From Oscillibacter sp. (lineage in GTDB: Bacteria; Bacillota; Clostridia; Oscillospirales; Oscillospiraceae), in the NCBI GenBank assembly GCA_009773995.1, contig VSMY01000045.1, forward strand, positions 1 to 19,165: a stretch of DNA of 19,165 nt. Direction: 5' to 3'. The first letter of the stretch is position 1, and every line of letters starts with the position of its first letter. The translations under genes were made by a program, and so were the position numbers. Below, piece after piece: positions 12,991-19,165 of the stretch. The notes under the pieces are model-generated. The model was not told the DNA's origin. It saw only the letters and a list, made by a program, of their open reading frames with translations, and did no database searches.

Positions 12991-13016
12991 AAACCGTGTG
13001 GTTACCACGCAGTCAA
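12986..13016 (-). promoter_or_regulatory. MerR-type promoter of the acylase-MATE operon (19-bp spacer with palindrome)
   Basis: Minus strand TTGACT (13016-13011), 19-nt spacer, TATGAT (12991-12986). The overlong spacer contains the perfect palindrome GTGGT-T-ACCAC (12998-13008) near its centre. Spacers of 19-20 bp with a dyad between the hexamers are the hallmark of MerR-activated promoters, where the regulator untwists the DNA. The divergent MerR gene is the obvious regulator. Confidence 0.82.
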
Positions 13017-13048
13017 GAGGGAATTTACAAATTTCGGGAGGAAATTTT

Positions 13049-13888
13049 ATGGAGCGGAAAACCGGCCGGCTGACCTCCGGGGACTTCGCCGCCCTGTGCG
13101 GCGCCACCAAGGAGACCCTGCGGCACTACAAAGACCTGGGGCTGCTGACCCCGGCCCACCGGGGGGAAAACGGGTATTTCTACTATGACGCGGAGCAGTT
13201 CTATGACTACTGCGCCATCGCCATCTTCCGCCAGACGGGGACGCCTTTGGAGGAAATCCGCCGCTGCCTCCGGGGGCAGGACGCCGCCGGAACCCTGGCG
13301 CGCCTCCGGGAGCAGCGGGGGCGGCTGGAGGCGGAGCGGCGGAAGCTGGAGCAGATGGAGTTCGCCCTCTCCGGCATAATCGAGGGCCTGGAGCTGGGGG
13401 CGGAGCCGGACCTGGTCCCCTGGACGGCCCGGTTCGAGGCGGAACACCTGCTGGCCCTTCCGGCGGAGGAGCTGGAGGGTCTGATGGACCCCGGCGCGGG
13501 AGAGGAGGCCATGCTGATGACGGTACTGGAGCGCTGCCGGGAGCTCTGCCGAACATACAATCTGCGGACGGACTACCGGCTGGGGGCCATCCACCGCCCC
13601 GGAGAACCGGCGGGGCCGGGGACCGTCAGCCACCTCACCATGCGCCTGGCGGACCGGACGGACTGCCCCTATTATTGGGAGAAGCCCGCCGGGACCTACC
13701 TCTGTCTCTGCTGCCGGGGCCGCTGGGATCTCACCCAGGGCTACGCCGCCCTGGCGCGGCATATAGAGGCGCAAGGGCTGAAGACGTCGGGGAGCGTTTA
13801 CGCCTGCGACCTGGCGGGCTTCATCCTGAACGGAGTGGAGGCCAACGCGGCCACCGTGCTGTCCGTCCGGCTGGCGGAGAAAAAATAA
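13049..13888 (+). CDS. MerR-family regulator with BmrR/GyrI-like effector domain
   Basis: A 279-residue MerR regulator. Residues about 8-76 form the winged helix-turn-helix (LTSGDFAALCGATKETLRHYKDLGLLTPAHRGENGYFYYDAEQFYDY). Residues about 77-115 are a Glu/Arg/Leu-rich dimerisation coiled coil. Residues about 120-278 resemble the GyrI-like effector-binding domain of BmrR, ending in the characteristic strand-helix-strand YLCLCCRGRWDLTQGYAALARHIEAQGLKTSGSVYACDLAG. The length equals BmrR-class regulators and exceeds metal-sensing MerR. The ATG at 13049 follows GGGAGG by 7 nt. It is divergent from, and very probably activates, the acylase-MATE operon in response to a hydrophobic or cationic ligand, and represses itself. 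Confidence 0.9.
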   Translation: MERKTGRLTSGDFAALCGATKETLRHYKDLGLLTPAHRGENGYFYYDAEQFYDYCAIAIFRQTGTPLEEIRRCLRGQDAAGTLARLREQRGRLEAERRKLEQMEFALSGIIEGLELGAEPDLVPWTARFEAEHLLALPAEELEGLMDPGAGEEAMLMTVLERCRELCRTYNLRTDYRLGAIHRPGEPAGPGTVSHLTMRLADRTDCPYYWEKPAGTYLCLCCRGRWDLTQGYAALARHIEAQGLKTSGSVYACDLAGFILNGVEANAATVLSVRLAEKK

Positions 13889-13889
13889 C

Positions 13890-13922
13890 GGGCCGCGCCG
13901 TTGAAGCGGCGCGGCCCCTTTT
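13890..13922. terminator. Bidirectional terminator between the MerR and UPF0210 genes
   Basis: Perfect 11-bp GC stem (13890-13900 with 13907-13917), loop TTGAAG, then CTTTT (13918-13922) on the plus strand; on the minus strand the stem is followed by GTTATTTTTT. It sits between the two convergent stop codons and can serve both genes. Confidence 0.88.
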
Positions 13923-15280
13923 CAATTCCGCAGGCTGTGCAATGGCGCGGGAATCCGTCCCCCCCGCGCGATAAAGGCGGCGGAGGACTCCCGGTGAACC
14001 GGCATTACCGGGGCGCTGCCCAGGAGGCCCCCCATCTCGATGGTGCCCCCCACGTCCTTCCCCGGAGCGGGGAGAATGCGGACGGCGGTGGTTTTGTTGT
14101 TCACCATGCCGATGGCCGCTTCATCCGCAATGATGGCTGCGATGGTCTCCGCCGGAGTGTCCCCGGGGATGGCAATCATGTCCAGGCCCACGGAGCAGAC
14201 GCAGGTCATGGCCTCCAGCTTGTCAATGCAGAGGGTCCCGGAGCGGGCGGCGGCAATCATGCCCTCGTCCTCGCTGACGGGGATAAAGGCCCCGGAGAGG
14301 CCCCCCACGCTGGAGGAGGCCATGACGCCGCCCTTTTTCACCGCGTCGTTCAGCATGGCCAGGGCCGCCGTGGTGCCGTGGGTGCCGCAGACCTCCAGGC
14401 CCATCTCCTCCAAAATCCGGGCCACGCTGTCCCCGATGGCGGGGGTGGGGGCCAGGCTCAAATCCACGATGCCGAAAGGCGTGTCCAGCCTCCGGCTGGC
14501 CTCCTGGGCCACCAGCTGGCCCATGCGGGTCACCCGGAAGGCGGTCTTCTTGATGGTCTCCGCCACCACGTCCAGGGGCTTACCCCTAACGGCCTGGAGG
14601 GCGTGGTGCACAACGCCGGGACCGGAGACCCCTACGTTGATGACCTTCTCCGCCTCTCCCGCGCCGTGGAAGGCTCCGGCCATGAAGGGGTTGTCCTCCA
14701 CGGCGTTGCAGAACACCACCAGCTTCGCGCAGCCTAAGGCCTCCCGGTCCGCCGTGCGGTCCGCGGTCTCCCGGATGATGCGGCCCATGAGGGCCACGGC
14801 GTCCATGTTGATGCCCGCCCGGGTGGAGCCCACGTTGACGGAAGAGCACACCAGCTCCGTCCGGGCCAGGGCCTCGGGGATGGAGCGGATCAGCTTTTCA
14901 TCCGCCTGGGTCATCCCCTTCTGGACCAGGGCGGAATAGCCCCCGATGAAGTTCACGCCGCAGCTCTGGGCCGCCCGGTCCAGAGCCAGGGCGAAGGGCA
15001 CGTAATCCTCCGTCTCGCTGGCCCCGGCCACCAGGGCCATGGGGGTGACGGAGATGCGCTTGTTCACAATGGGGATGCCGAACTCGTCCTCAATATCCTG
15101 GCCGGTCTTTACTAATCTTTCCGCGCAGCGGCAGATCTTCTCATAGACCTTCTCACAGGCCCGTTTCGGGTCCGGGTCGCAGCAGGAGAGCAGGGAGATG
15201 CCCATGGTGATGGTACGGATGTCCAGGTGCTGCTGGTCGATCATCTCAATGGTGGAGAGAATTTCCTTTTGATTCAGCAT
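13922..15280 (-). CDS. UPF0210/PFL-like family protein (DUF711)
   Basis: A 452-residue protein of the UPF0210 (DUF711, COG2848) family, full length and typical from MLNQKEILSTIEMIDQQHLDIRTITMGISLLSC to the C-terminal ARGGRIPAPLHSLRN. Distinctive stretches include NVGSTRAGINMDAVALMG, FHGAGEAEKVINVGVSGPGVV and SSVGGLSGAFIPVSEDEGM. It is related in fold to glycyl-radical-type proteins but lacks an obvious glycyl radical motif, and the biochemical function is not established. The ribosome binding site AGGAGG (15288-15293) touches the stop codon of the upstream ACT gene, so the pair is translationally coupled. The same two-gene pair is widespread in Firmicutes. Confidence 0.92.
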   Translation of the reverse strand: MLNQKEILSTIEMIDQQHLDIRTITMGISLLSCCDPDPKRACEKVYEKICRCAERLVKTGQDIEDEFGIPIVNKRISVTPMALVAGASETEDYVPFALALDRAAQSCGVNFIGGYSALVQKGMTQADEKLIRSIPEALARTELVCSSVNVGSTRAGINMDAVALMGRIIRETADRTADREALGCAKLVVFCNAVEDNPFMAGAFHGAGEAEKVINVGVSGPGVVHHALQAVRGKPLDVVAETIKKTAFRVTRMGQLVAQEASRRLDTPFGIVDLSLAPTPAIGDSVARILEEMGLEVCGTHGTTAALAMLNDAVKKGGVMASSSVGGLSGAFIPVSEDEGMIAAARSGTLCIDKLEAMTCVCSVGLDMIAIPGDTPAETIAAIIADEAAIGMVNNKTTAVRILPAPGKDVGGTIEMGGLLGSAPVMPVHRESSAAFIARGGRIPAPLHSLRN

Positions 15281-15292
15281 AGGGTTCCCTCC

Positions 15293-15562
15293 TTAAATGC
15301 TGTGCATGGCGTTAAAAATCTCCTCCCGCTGGATGCGGATGGAGAGGCCCATTTCCGCCCCCAGGCCGTTCAGGCCCTCCTTCAGTTCGCCGAAGCTGGC
15401 GGTGGACTTGCTCACGTCCACGGCCATGACCATGGTGAAGGCCCCCTGGAGGATGGTCTGGGAGATATCCAGAATGTTGACGTTGTAGTTTGCCAGGCGG
15501 TTGCAGACGGCGGCGATGATGCCCACCCGGTCCTGTCCCAGGACGGTGACGATGGCGTTCAT
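15293..15562 (-). CDS. UPF0237-family ACT-domain protein
   Basis: An 89-residue protein consisting of a single ACT domain, MNAIVTVLGQDRVGIIAAVCNRLANYNVNILDISQTILQGAFTMVMAVD and its C-terminal strand/helix, matching UPF0237 (COG3830) in length and sequence. ACT domains bind amino acids and usually act as regulatory modules. It precedes the UPF0210 gene by 12 nt and is its conserved partner, probably a sensor or regulatory subunit. The ATG at 15562 follows GGAGG by 7 nt; an upstream in-frame ATG (15589) has no such site. Confidence 0.92.
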   Translation of the reverse strand: MNAIVTVLGQDRVGIIAAVCNRLANYNVNILDISQTILQGAFTMVMAVDVSKSTASFGELKEGLNGLGAEMGLSIRIQREEIFNAMHSI

Positions 15563-15596
15563 AGCTGCTCCTCCTTTATTTTCATTCATTATTATA

Positions 15597-15637
15597 AAAC
15601 AGCCTCCGGCGAGGAGAATAAAAATTCCCCCCGCCGG
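15597..15637 (-). terminator. Terminator of the UPF0735-hom-lysC operon
   Basis: Minus strand: CCGGCG (15637-15632) pairs with CGCCGG (15611-15606), extended inside by GGGGGAAT/ATTCTCCT with G-T pairs and a four-T loop. After the stem comes AGGCTGTTTTAT, a delayed T tract. A TATAAT on the same strand (15596-15591) could be the -10 of the next operon, so terminator and promoter may abut; no good -35 was found. Confidence 0.55.
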
Positions 15638-15644
15638 TCATGGT

Positions 15645-16856
15645 TTACAGCTCGTCGAAGAACTTGTCGTGGATGGCCCGGACCGCCCGGTTCACGTCCG
15701 TCTCGTCCAGCAGGACGGAGACCCGGATTTCCGAGGTGTTGATCATCTGGATGTTGATGCCCGCCTCGTAGAGGGCCTCGAACATTTTGGCGGCCACGCC
15801 GCAGTTGCTCATCAGGCCCACGCCCACGATGGAGACCTTTCCGATCCGGTCGTCGGCCTCGATGTGGTCGAAGCGCAGGGCCTCCTTGTGTTCGTTCAGG
15901 ATGCCCTCTACTTCCTGCTGGTCCTTCCGGTGGATGGTAAAGGTGATGTCCTTGGTGTCCTCCCGGCCGATGGACTGTAAGATTACGTCCACATTGATGT
16001 TGTGTTTGCTTAGCAGGTCGAAGACCTGGAAGGCGACGCCGGGGTTGTGCTGCAGGCCCACCAGGGCCACCCGGGCGATGCTGGTATCCTTGGCAACCCC
16101 GGCGATGTTGGTCTTTTCCACTTTCGTAACCTCCTTGACTTTCGTGCCGGGCTTCCGCTCCAGGCTGGAAAGCACTTCCAAATTTACGCGGAACTTCTTG
16201 GCCAGCTCCACGCTGCGGTTGTGGAGCACCTGGGCCCCCTGAGACGCCAGCTCCAGCATCTCGTCATAGGTAATCTCATCCATCTTCCGGGCCGTGGGGA
16301 CGATGCGGGGGTCCGCCGTGTACACGCCGTCCACGTCGGTGTAGATCTGGCAGAGATTCGCCCGGAACGCCGCCGCCAGGGCCACGGCGCTGGTGTCGGA
16401 GCCCCCCCGGCCCAGGGTGGTCACGTCCCCGTTCCGGTCCACGCCCTGGAAACCGGTGACAATGACGATGCGGTGCTGGTCCAGCTCCGCCTGGATGCGC
16501 TCGGAGTCGATGCGCTTGATGCGGGCGTCGGCGTGGACGGTGGTGGACTGGATGCCCACCTGCCAGGCCGCCAGGGACACGCAGGGCAGGCCCATGGCCT
16601 CCAGCGCCATGGCGCACAGAGCCACGGAGATCTGCTCCCCCGTGGAGAGGAGCATATCCAGCTCCCGCTTGGAGGCGTTGGGGTTGACCTCCTTCGCCTT
16701 TTCAATCAGGTCGTCGGTGGTGTCCCCCTGGGCGGACAGGACCACGATCACGTCGTTGCCCTTTACGTAGGTCTCCGCGATGATTCGGGCGACATTTTGG
16801 ATGCGCTGGGCGTCCCTCACGGAGCTGCCGCCGAATTTCTGTACGATCAAACTCAT
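15645..16856 (-). CDS. lysC: Aspartate kinase (aspartokinase)
   Basis: A 403-residue aspartokinase, which phosphorylates L-aspartate with ATP at the first step of lysine, threonine and methionine synthesis. The kinase domain has KFGGSSV (7-13), STGEQ (71-75), TTLGRGGSDTSAVALAA (147-162) and YTDVDGVYTADPR (172-184). Two ACT domains follow (about 262-330 and 340-403) and would bind lysine and/or threonine for feedback control; the second reads GLMSNCGVAAKMFEAL where many homologues have GMRSHPGVA. The ATG at 16856 has AAGGAAG upstream. It is the last gene of an operon after hom, 92 nt downstream of it. No lysine riboswitch was seen in front of it. Confidence 0.96.
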   Translation of the reverse strand: MSLIVQKFGGSSVRDAQRIQNVARIIAETYVKGNDVIVVLSAQGDTTDDLIEKAKEVNPNASKRELDMLLSTGEQISVALCAMALEAMGLPCVSLAAWQVGIQSTTVHADARIKRIDSERIQAELDQHRIVIVTGFQGVDRNGDVTTLGRGGSDTSAVALAAAFRANLCQIYTDVDGVYTADPRIVPTARKMDEITYDEMLELASQGAQVLHNRSVELAKKFRVNLEVLSSLERKPGTKVKEVTKVEKTNIAGVAKDTSIARVALVGLQHNPGVAFQVFDLLSKHNINVDVILQSIGREDTKDITFTIHRKDQQEVEGILNEHKEALRFDHIEADDRIGKVSIVGVGLMSNCGVAAKMFEALYEAGINIQMINTSEIRVSVLLDETDVNRAVRAIHDKFFDEL

Positions 16857-16948
16857 GAATCTATCTTCCTTTTCCGCTTGAAATCAGGTTGGACGGGAGG
16901 AAGGGCCTTCTTCCCCGCTCTATCCTATGCGGCGGACCCCGCTCCGGG

Positions 16949-18145
16949 TCAGCCGTCCAATACCCGCATGCAGGCCAGCACGTTCAGGGAGCGGGACTGC
17001 TGGGCCGCGTCGTCCCCGCTGAGGGGTTCGGTCAAAAAGGCGGTCTCCCCGTCCTCGCTGAGAACCTCCACCTGCCCGAAGGCCAGGGCCGCGTCGGTGA
17101 GGCTGCCCTCGATGCGGAAGTAATGCCGGGTCCTCAGGGTCGAGGACTCCTGGAAGCCCGCCGTATCCGCCGACCAGCCGATTTCCTCCCGCTTGGGGCT
17201 TTGCTGGAGGCATTCCATCACGTCCGCCACGCAGGCGGAGGCGGTGGGCAGCTCCCCGGCCCCCCGGCCGTAAAACATCACCTCGCCGGTGGCGTTGCCC
17301 CGGACCATTACGGCGTTGAACACGTCCTCCACGTTGGCCATGGGGTTGTCCTCGGGGATTAAATGCGGGGCCACGTAGGCCGTCCGCCCGCCGCCGGGAA
17401 GGCGCGCCGCCCGGCCCAGGAGCTTGATGCGGTAGCCCGCCCGCTGGGCGATTTTCACGTCCCGGAGGCTCAGCCTGCTGATGCCCTCCATGGGCACCCG
17501 CTCCGGGTCGATCTGGCTTCCGAAGGCCAGGTCCGCCAGAATGCAGATCTTCCGCCCGGCGTCGACGCCCTCCACGTCGGCGGTGGGGTCCGCCTCGGCG
17601 TAGCCCTTGGCCTGGGCCTCCCGGAGGGCGTCGGAGAAAAAGGCTCCGGTGCGGACCATCCGGGTGAGGATATAGTTGGTGGTCCCGTTTAAGATGCCGT
17701 AGACCTCGTCGATGCGGTTGGCCGCCATGCACTGGGTCAGGGGATGGAGCACCGGGATGCCGCCGCCCACGCTGGCCTCGAAGAGGTAGCTGACGTTCTT
17801 CCGCCTGGCCAGGGCCAGCAGCTCGCAGCCCTTCTCCGCCACCAGCTGCTTGTTGGCGGTAACCACGTGCTTCCCGGCGGACAGGGCCCGCTTCGTGTAC
17901 TCGTAGGCCGCCTCCACACCGCCGATGGTCTCCACCACCACCCGGACGTCGTCGTCCTCCTCGATTTTCTGAAAGTCGTCGGTCATCAGCTGCCGGTAAG
18001 GCCCGTCCTTAAAGTGCCGCACCAGCACGCGTTTCACCTGCAAGGGCTCTCCCAGCTTCCGCTCAATCTGCCGGGCGTTCTCCGCCACCACCTTGGCCAC
18101 GCCCGTGCCCACGGTGCCCAGGCCCAGGATCGCGATCTGTATCAT
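16949..18145 (-). CDS. hom: Homoserine dehydrogenase with shortened C-terminal ACT region
   Basis: A 398-residue homoserine dehydrogenase, which reduces aspartate semialdehyde to homoserine with NAD(P)H. The Rossmann motif GLGTVG is at 8-13, then VVTANKQLVAEKG (94-106), the signature YGILNGTTNYIL (149-160) and ADPTADVEGVDAGRK (185-199) with substrate-binding Asp/Glu residues and the catalytic Lys region. Bacillus Hom is about 430 residues with a full ACT domain. Here only about 58 residues follow HYFRIEG (341), and the usual PGVLAxI helix segment appears missing, so the threonine-sensing domain looks reduced. The start at 18145 lies 15 nt after the UPF0735 stop. Operon order UPF0735-hom-lysC. 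Confidence 0.94.
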   Translation of the reverse strand: MIQIAILGLGTVGTGVAKVVAENARQIERKLGEPLQVKRVLVRHFKDGPYRQLMTDDFQKIEEDDDVRVVVETIGGVEAAYEYTKRALSAGKHVVTANKQLVAEKGCELLALARRKNVSYLFEASVGGGIPVLHPLTQCMAANRIDEVYGILNGTTNYILTRMVRTGAFFSDALREAQAKGYAEADPTADVEGVDAGRKICILADLAFGSQIDPERVPMEGISRLSLRDVKIAQRAGYRIKLLGRAARLPGGGRTAYVAPHLIPEDNPMANVEDVFNAVMVRGNATGEVMFYGRGAGELPTASACVADVMECLQQSPKREEIGWSADTAGFQESSTLRTRHYFRIEGSLTDAALAFGQVEVLSEDGETAFLTEPLSGDDAAQQSRSLNVLACMRVLDG

Positions 18146-18160
18146 TCCGTAAACCTCTCT

Positions 18161-18601
18161 TTATCCCGCTAAAATCTCAAATTTCAGCACGCCCTCCAAG
18201 GCGGTCACATCCCCCATCAGCTGCTCCAGAGACTCCGAAAGGCCGCTGGTTTCGGCGGAGATGGTCACCGCCGCGCAGCCGTTGGTGGGAATGCTCTGGT
18301 TGATGGTCAGGATATTGGCCCCGGAGGCGGCGAACACCGCCAGCACGCCGGACAGCACCCCCGCCACGTCCTTGAGCATGGCGTAAAAGGTGATGATGTG
18401 TTCCGCCTTCATGTCGTTGAAGGGCTGGACGGAGTCCTTGTATTTATAGAAGGCGCTGCGGCTGATGCCCGCCATCTTGGTGGCCGCCCCCACGGTGTCC
18501 GCCTCTCCGGTCTGCATCATCCGCTTGGCCTCCGCCACCTTGACGAAAATCTCCGGCAGCGCCTCCGCCGCCACAATATAGTATTTAACCGTCTTTGCCA
18601 T
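18161..18601 (-). CDS. UPF0735-family ACT-domain protein (PheB-like)
   Basis: A 146-residue protein of the UPF0735 family (Bacillus PheB is 147 residues). The N-terminal half (YYIVAAEALPEIFVKVAEAKRMMQTGEADTVGAATKMAGISRSAFYKYKDSVQPF) has a helix-turn-helix-like character, and the C-terminal half (about 68-146) is an ACT domain (VAGVLSGVLAVFAASGANILTINQSIPTNGCAAVTISAETSGL). I chose the ATG at 18601, 5 nt after GGAGG; longer starts add a basic, non-conserved tail. First gene of the operon with hom and lysC. A role as amino-acid-responsive regulator of the aspartate or aromatic pathway is inferred from context. Confidence 0.92.
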   Translation of the reverse strand: MAKTVKYYIVAAEALPEIFVKVAEAKRMMQTGEADTVGAATKMAGISRSAFYKYKDSVQPFNDMKAEHIITFYAMLKDVAGVLSGVLAVFAASGANILTINQSIPTNGCAAVTISAETSGLSESLEQLMGDVTALEGVLKFEILAG

Positions 18602-18670
18602 CGCATCCTCCATCACGGGCCGCCCCCGGCGGCGCTTAGTCCGCCCATTGCGGTCATTTGTCCTCCCTGC

Positions 18671-18699
18671 ATGGTAACACATTTTCTCCCGCTTCGCAA
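18671..18699 (-). promoter_or_regulatory. Promoter candidate of the UPF0735-hom-lysC operon
   Basis: Minus strand TTGCGA (18699-18694), 17-nt spacer, TACCAT (18676-18671); 4 of 6 matches in each hexamer. Predicted start about 60 nt before the ATG at 18601. Confidence 0.4.
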
Positions 18700-18783
18700 C
18701 TGTCGGAATCGGGAAAACTGATCGAAAAATCCCCCCTTTCCGTGGGCAAAATGCCGGGAGGCGCCGGGGCGTCGGCCCGTCCC

Positions 18784-18813
18784 AAAATGAATATTCATCT
18801 AGATATTCATTTT
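18784..18813. repeat. 30-bp AT-rich inverted repeat between divergent genes
   Basis: AAAATGAATAT (18784-18794) and ATATTCATTTT (18803-18813) are perfect 11-bp arms around TCATCTAG. The left part also reads as the shorter palindrome TGAATATTCA. The AT-rich block stands out from GC-rich surroundings and looks like an operator. TGAAT/ATTCA half sites recall ArgR (ARG) boxes, but the spacing differs from the consensus. Confidence 0.55.
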
Positions 18814-18923
18814 CATTCTAACATTGTGTCTAAAAAATGCACAAAGGCCCTGGACCGCTCCGGGATTTTTCGGCGATTTTGGAGAAATGCGCCAAATAAA
18901 TATGCACAGCTTCTGAAAAAGTA

Positions 18924-18952
18924 TTGACAGACGGACGCGTCCGTGCTAAGGT
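18924..18952 (+). promoter_or_regulatory. Promoter of the lipoprotein gene with a 14-bp palindrome in its spacer
   Basis: TTGACA (18924-18929), 17-nt spacer, TAAGGT (18947-18952). The spacer holds ACGGACG-CGTCCGT (18931-18944), a perfect palindrome and so a probable repressor site. The leader to the ATG is about 90 nt. Confidence 0.65.
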
Positions 18953-18960
18953 AGCCACAG

Positions 18961-19013
18961 TTCAAGGGGGAACCGTCCCCCGGAGCTTTGAAACCAGCGC
19001 CCGGTCCGCCGGG
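18961..19013 (+). promoter_or_regulatory. Two hairpins in the lipoprotein leader
   Basis: GGGGGA-accg-TCCCCC (18966-18981), enclosed by TTCAA (18961-18965) and TTGAA (18988-18992), then CCCGG-tccg-CCGGG (19000-19013). No T tract follows and the ribosome binding site is not obviously paired, so these may be stabilising structures or an unrecognised control element. Confidence 0.4.
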
Positions 19014-19046
19014 GAAAGACTTTTGGATGAAAAGGATGATTGTATC

Positions 19047-19165
19047 ATGAAGAAATTTGTGACTCTGCTTTTGGCCCTGGCCATGGTCCTGAGCCTGGCC
19101 GCCTGCGGCGGCGGAGACAAGCCCGCCGATAACGCCGGGGATTCCGCCCCCGCCGACTCCCAGCC
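19047..19165 (+). CDS. Lipoprotein, N-terminal fragment (runs off the window)
   Basis: Only the first 39 or so residues are present. MKKFVTLLLALAMVLSLAAC is a signal peptide with a lipobox (LAAC), cleaved before Cys20, which would be lipid-modified and anchored outside the membrane. The following GGGDKPADNAGDSAPADSQ is a flexible Gly/Ala/Asp/Pro linker typical of solute-binding proteins of ABC transporters in Firmicutes, so that class is likely but not shown. The ATG follows an AAAAGGATGA region by about 8 nt. It has its own promoter with an operator-like palindrome. Confidence 0.8.
   Translation, partial: MKKFVTLLLALAMVLSLAACGGGDKPADNAGDSAPADSQ

Noticed and set aside
16857..16948. Possible terminator or riboswitch between hom and lysC
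   Set aside because: Only short imperfect hairpins (GAAGG/CCTTC, GACCC/GGGTC) without a T tract; no lysine riboswitch core seen.
18602..18682. N-terminally extended UPF0735 protein
   Set aside because: The extra basic residues are absent from the family, and the GGAGG at the ATG of 18601 gives the expected 146-residue length.
1..19165. tRNA, rRNA, CRISPR, insertion sequence or prophage
   Set aside because: No cloverleaf with CCA-like end, no spaced direct-repeat array, no transposase or integrase motif and no terminal inverted repeats were found by eye.

Overview
The window is GC-rich and densely coded. Its gene set is typical of an anaerobic gut Firmicute, most likely Oscillospiraceae (Flavonifractor/Oscillibacter/Intestinimonas-like): AGGAGG ribosome binding sites, sigma-A-type promoters, radical SAM enzymes, an UPF0210/ACT pair, a Na+-coupled amino-acid transporter and a BmrR-type MerR regulator. 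The taxonomic placement is inference from style and content; no rRNA, tRNA, CRISPR array, IS element or phage gene was seen.

Layout. 1-950: a small charged hypothetical protein (-) and a GNAT acetyltransferase (+). 979-5304: an amino-acid catabolic locus with a YheO-like PAS/HTH regulator (-) divergent from a tryptophanase-family lyase and an NSS (TnaT-like) transporter (+). The lyase has a ~200-nt structured leader in which an anti-Shine-Dalgarno segment can pair either with the ribosome binding site or with an upstream segment. 5396-6824: an HxlR regulator (-) divergent from a radical SAM protein (+), which converges on and overlaps by 20 bp a membrane-anchored phosphodiester glycosidase (-, to 7986). 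8130-9553: a promoter, a ~190-nt leader ending in an intrinsic terminator, then a lysine-2,3-aminomutase-like radical SAM enzyme whose lysine-recognition aspartates are replaced. 9559-10428: a Cys-rich DUF3795-like domain fused to a membrane domain.

10567-13922: a compact MerR module. A BmrR-like regulator (+) faces a two-gene operon (-) of a penicillin V acylase/choloylglycine hydrolase-like Ntn enzyme and a MATE efflux pump. The operon promoter has the 19-bp spacer with central palindrome characteristic of MerR-activated promoters, and its -10 overlaps the -10 of the regulator's own promoter. 13922-15562: UPF0210 (PFL) protein and its UPF0237 ACT partner (-). 15645-18601: an aspartate-family operon (-) of UPF0735 ACT protein, homoserine dehydrogenase (shortened C-terminal ACT region) and aspartokinase. 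18602-19046: regulatory DNA with two strong inverted repeats, one filling a promoter spacer, followed by the start of a lipoprotein gene that runs off the window.

The strongest candidates for undescribed biology are the tryptophanase leader RNA, the MerR/acylase/MATE module, and the aminomutase-like gene behind an attenuator-like leader.
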